The notes under the pieces are model-generated. The model was not told the origin of the DNA, did not search any database, and was given only the letters and a program-made list of their open reading frames with translations. DNA of 64,000 nucleotides from an uncultured Clostridia bacterium (lineage in GTDB: Bacteria > Bacillota > Clostridia > Oscillospirales > Ruminococcaceae), in the NCBI GenBank assembly GCA_947628615.1, contig CANRAO010000006.1, forward strand, positions 1 through 64,000, given 5' to 3'. The position numbers and the translations under genes are program-made. This document shows positions 63,788 to 64,000 of this stretch, piece after piece. The stretch's first letter is position 1, and every line of letters begins with the position of its first letter.

Positions 63788-64000
63788 ATGAGTAAAAAAA
63801 GAAAAAGAAAACTTAATAACTCGCAGGTTAAAAACAACAGAAGGAACAGCAATTTCAAGGAAAATAATTATCAGAAAAAGGCTGATGATTATGATTACGA
63901 AAATGCCGTATACCCTGACAATGCTTGTCTGACCGTTCCGCCTGAGAAAAATGAGGAAGATTCATCTAAGGGCGATATTGTTCTGCATAAAATAGGCAGG
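63788..64000 (+). CDS. Start of a gene running off the window
   Basis: ATG 63788 after AAGGAATAAGG opens 71 codons to the window edge. The beginning is very basic (MSKKRKRKLNNSQVKNNRR), then Asp/Tyr-rich, then HKIGR at the edge, as in a cytoplasmic tail before a membrane helix. Genes behind MBOAT proteins often encode DltD/AlgX-type exported acyl-transfer partners, but nothing visible here proves that. Confidence 0.65.
   Translation, partial: MSKKRKRKLNNSQVKNNRRNSNFKENNYQKKADDYDYENAVYPDNACLTVPPEKNEEDSSKGDIVLHKIGR

Overview
The window comes from a low-to-mid GC, obligately anaerobic, endospore-forming member of the Clostridia, most likely a gut Oscillospiraceae/Ruminococcaceae type. Evidence: a single-chain pyruvate:ferredoxin oxidoreductase, the yabP-yabQ-divIC-S1 sporulation/division cluster, zinc-type S14, L33 and L36, a full S10-spc-alpha ribosomal cluster, and a GH74 xyloglucanase lipoprotein. 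I cannot name the species.

Layout. 1-3078: the end of an unknown gene, tRNA-Pro(CGG), an AmsE-like glycosyltransferase and a polyprenyl-phosphate sugar transferase (surface glycan start and extension). 3100-6660: a small accessory island of different base composition, holding an XRE/GyrI regulator, a GNAT-NUDIX fusion, a second GNAT, duplicated scraps of a type I restriction specificity gene (hsdS), and a broken mobile-element reading frame. 6700-10500: nifJ. 10560-13170 (minus): rpmG-secE-nusG-rplK-rplA, ending in a terminator with no rplJL behind it. 13250-19140 (minus): a GtrB-like glycosyltransferase, an AbrB regulator, a short membrane protein plus proS operon, a DUF4367-like membrane protein and an HtrA protease. 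19250-22730: a TatD-linked-type radical SAM gene behind a heptamer repeat, a hairpin-rich intergenic repeat, and the GH74 gene. 22926-26245: sporulation/division genes, an Ig-like secreted protein and a lipoprotein.

26420-42610 is one long run of 32 translation and secretion genes, rpsJ to rplQ, including secY, adk, map, a KOW protein, infA, rpmJ and rpoA. It is preceded by a 360-nt structured leader with a strong internal terminator. Then come a Na/Pi cotransporter-PhoU fusion and two purine salvage genes. 46910-56800 is a nusA-infB type operon (rimP, nusA, ylxR, L7Ae-like, infB, rbfA, nrnA, truB, ribF) followed by gltX. 56887-61865 is a GldA/F/G-like ABC system with a DUF4340 protein. The window closes with a small hypothetical gene, an MBOAT-type membrane protein lacking the usual active-site His, and the start of a further gene.

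The observation I rate most likely to be new is a 41-43 nt leader element. It occurs almost unchanged in front of two unrelated genes on opposite strands, the Na/Pi cotransporter (42798-42838) and the GtrB-like glycosyltransferase (14285-14243). In each it folds so that the Shine-Dalgarno stretch pairs with the 5' end of the element. The leaders of rimP and of the sugar transferase show looser versions of the same design. Other points worth checking are the S10-operon attenuator, the heptamer tract that can pair with the ribosome-binding region of the radical SAM gene, the duplicated hsdS tail, a tRNA-Pro 3'-end duplicate, and the His-less MBOAT protein.
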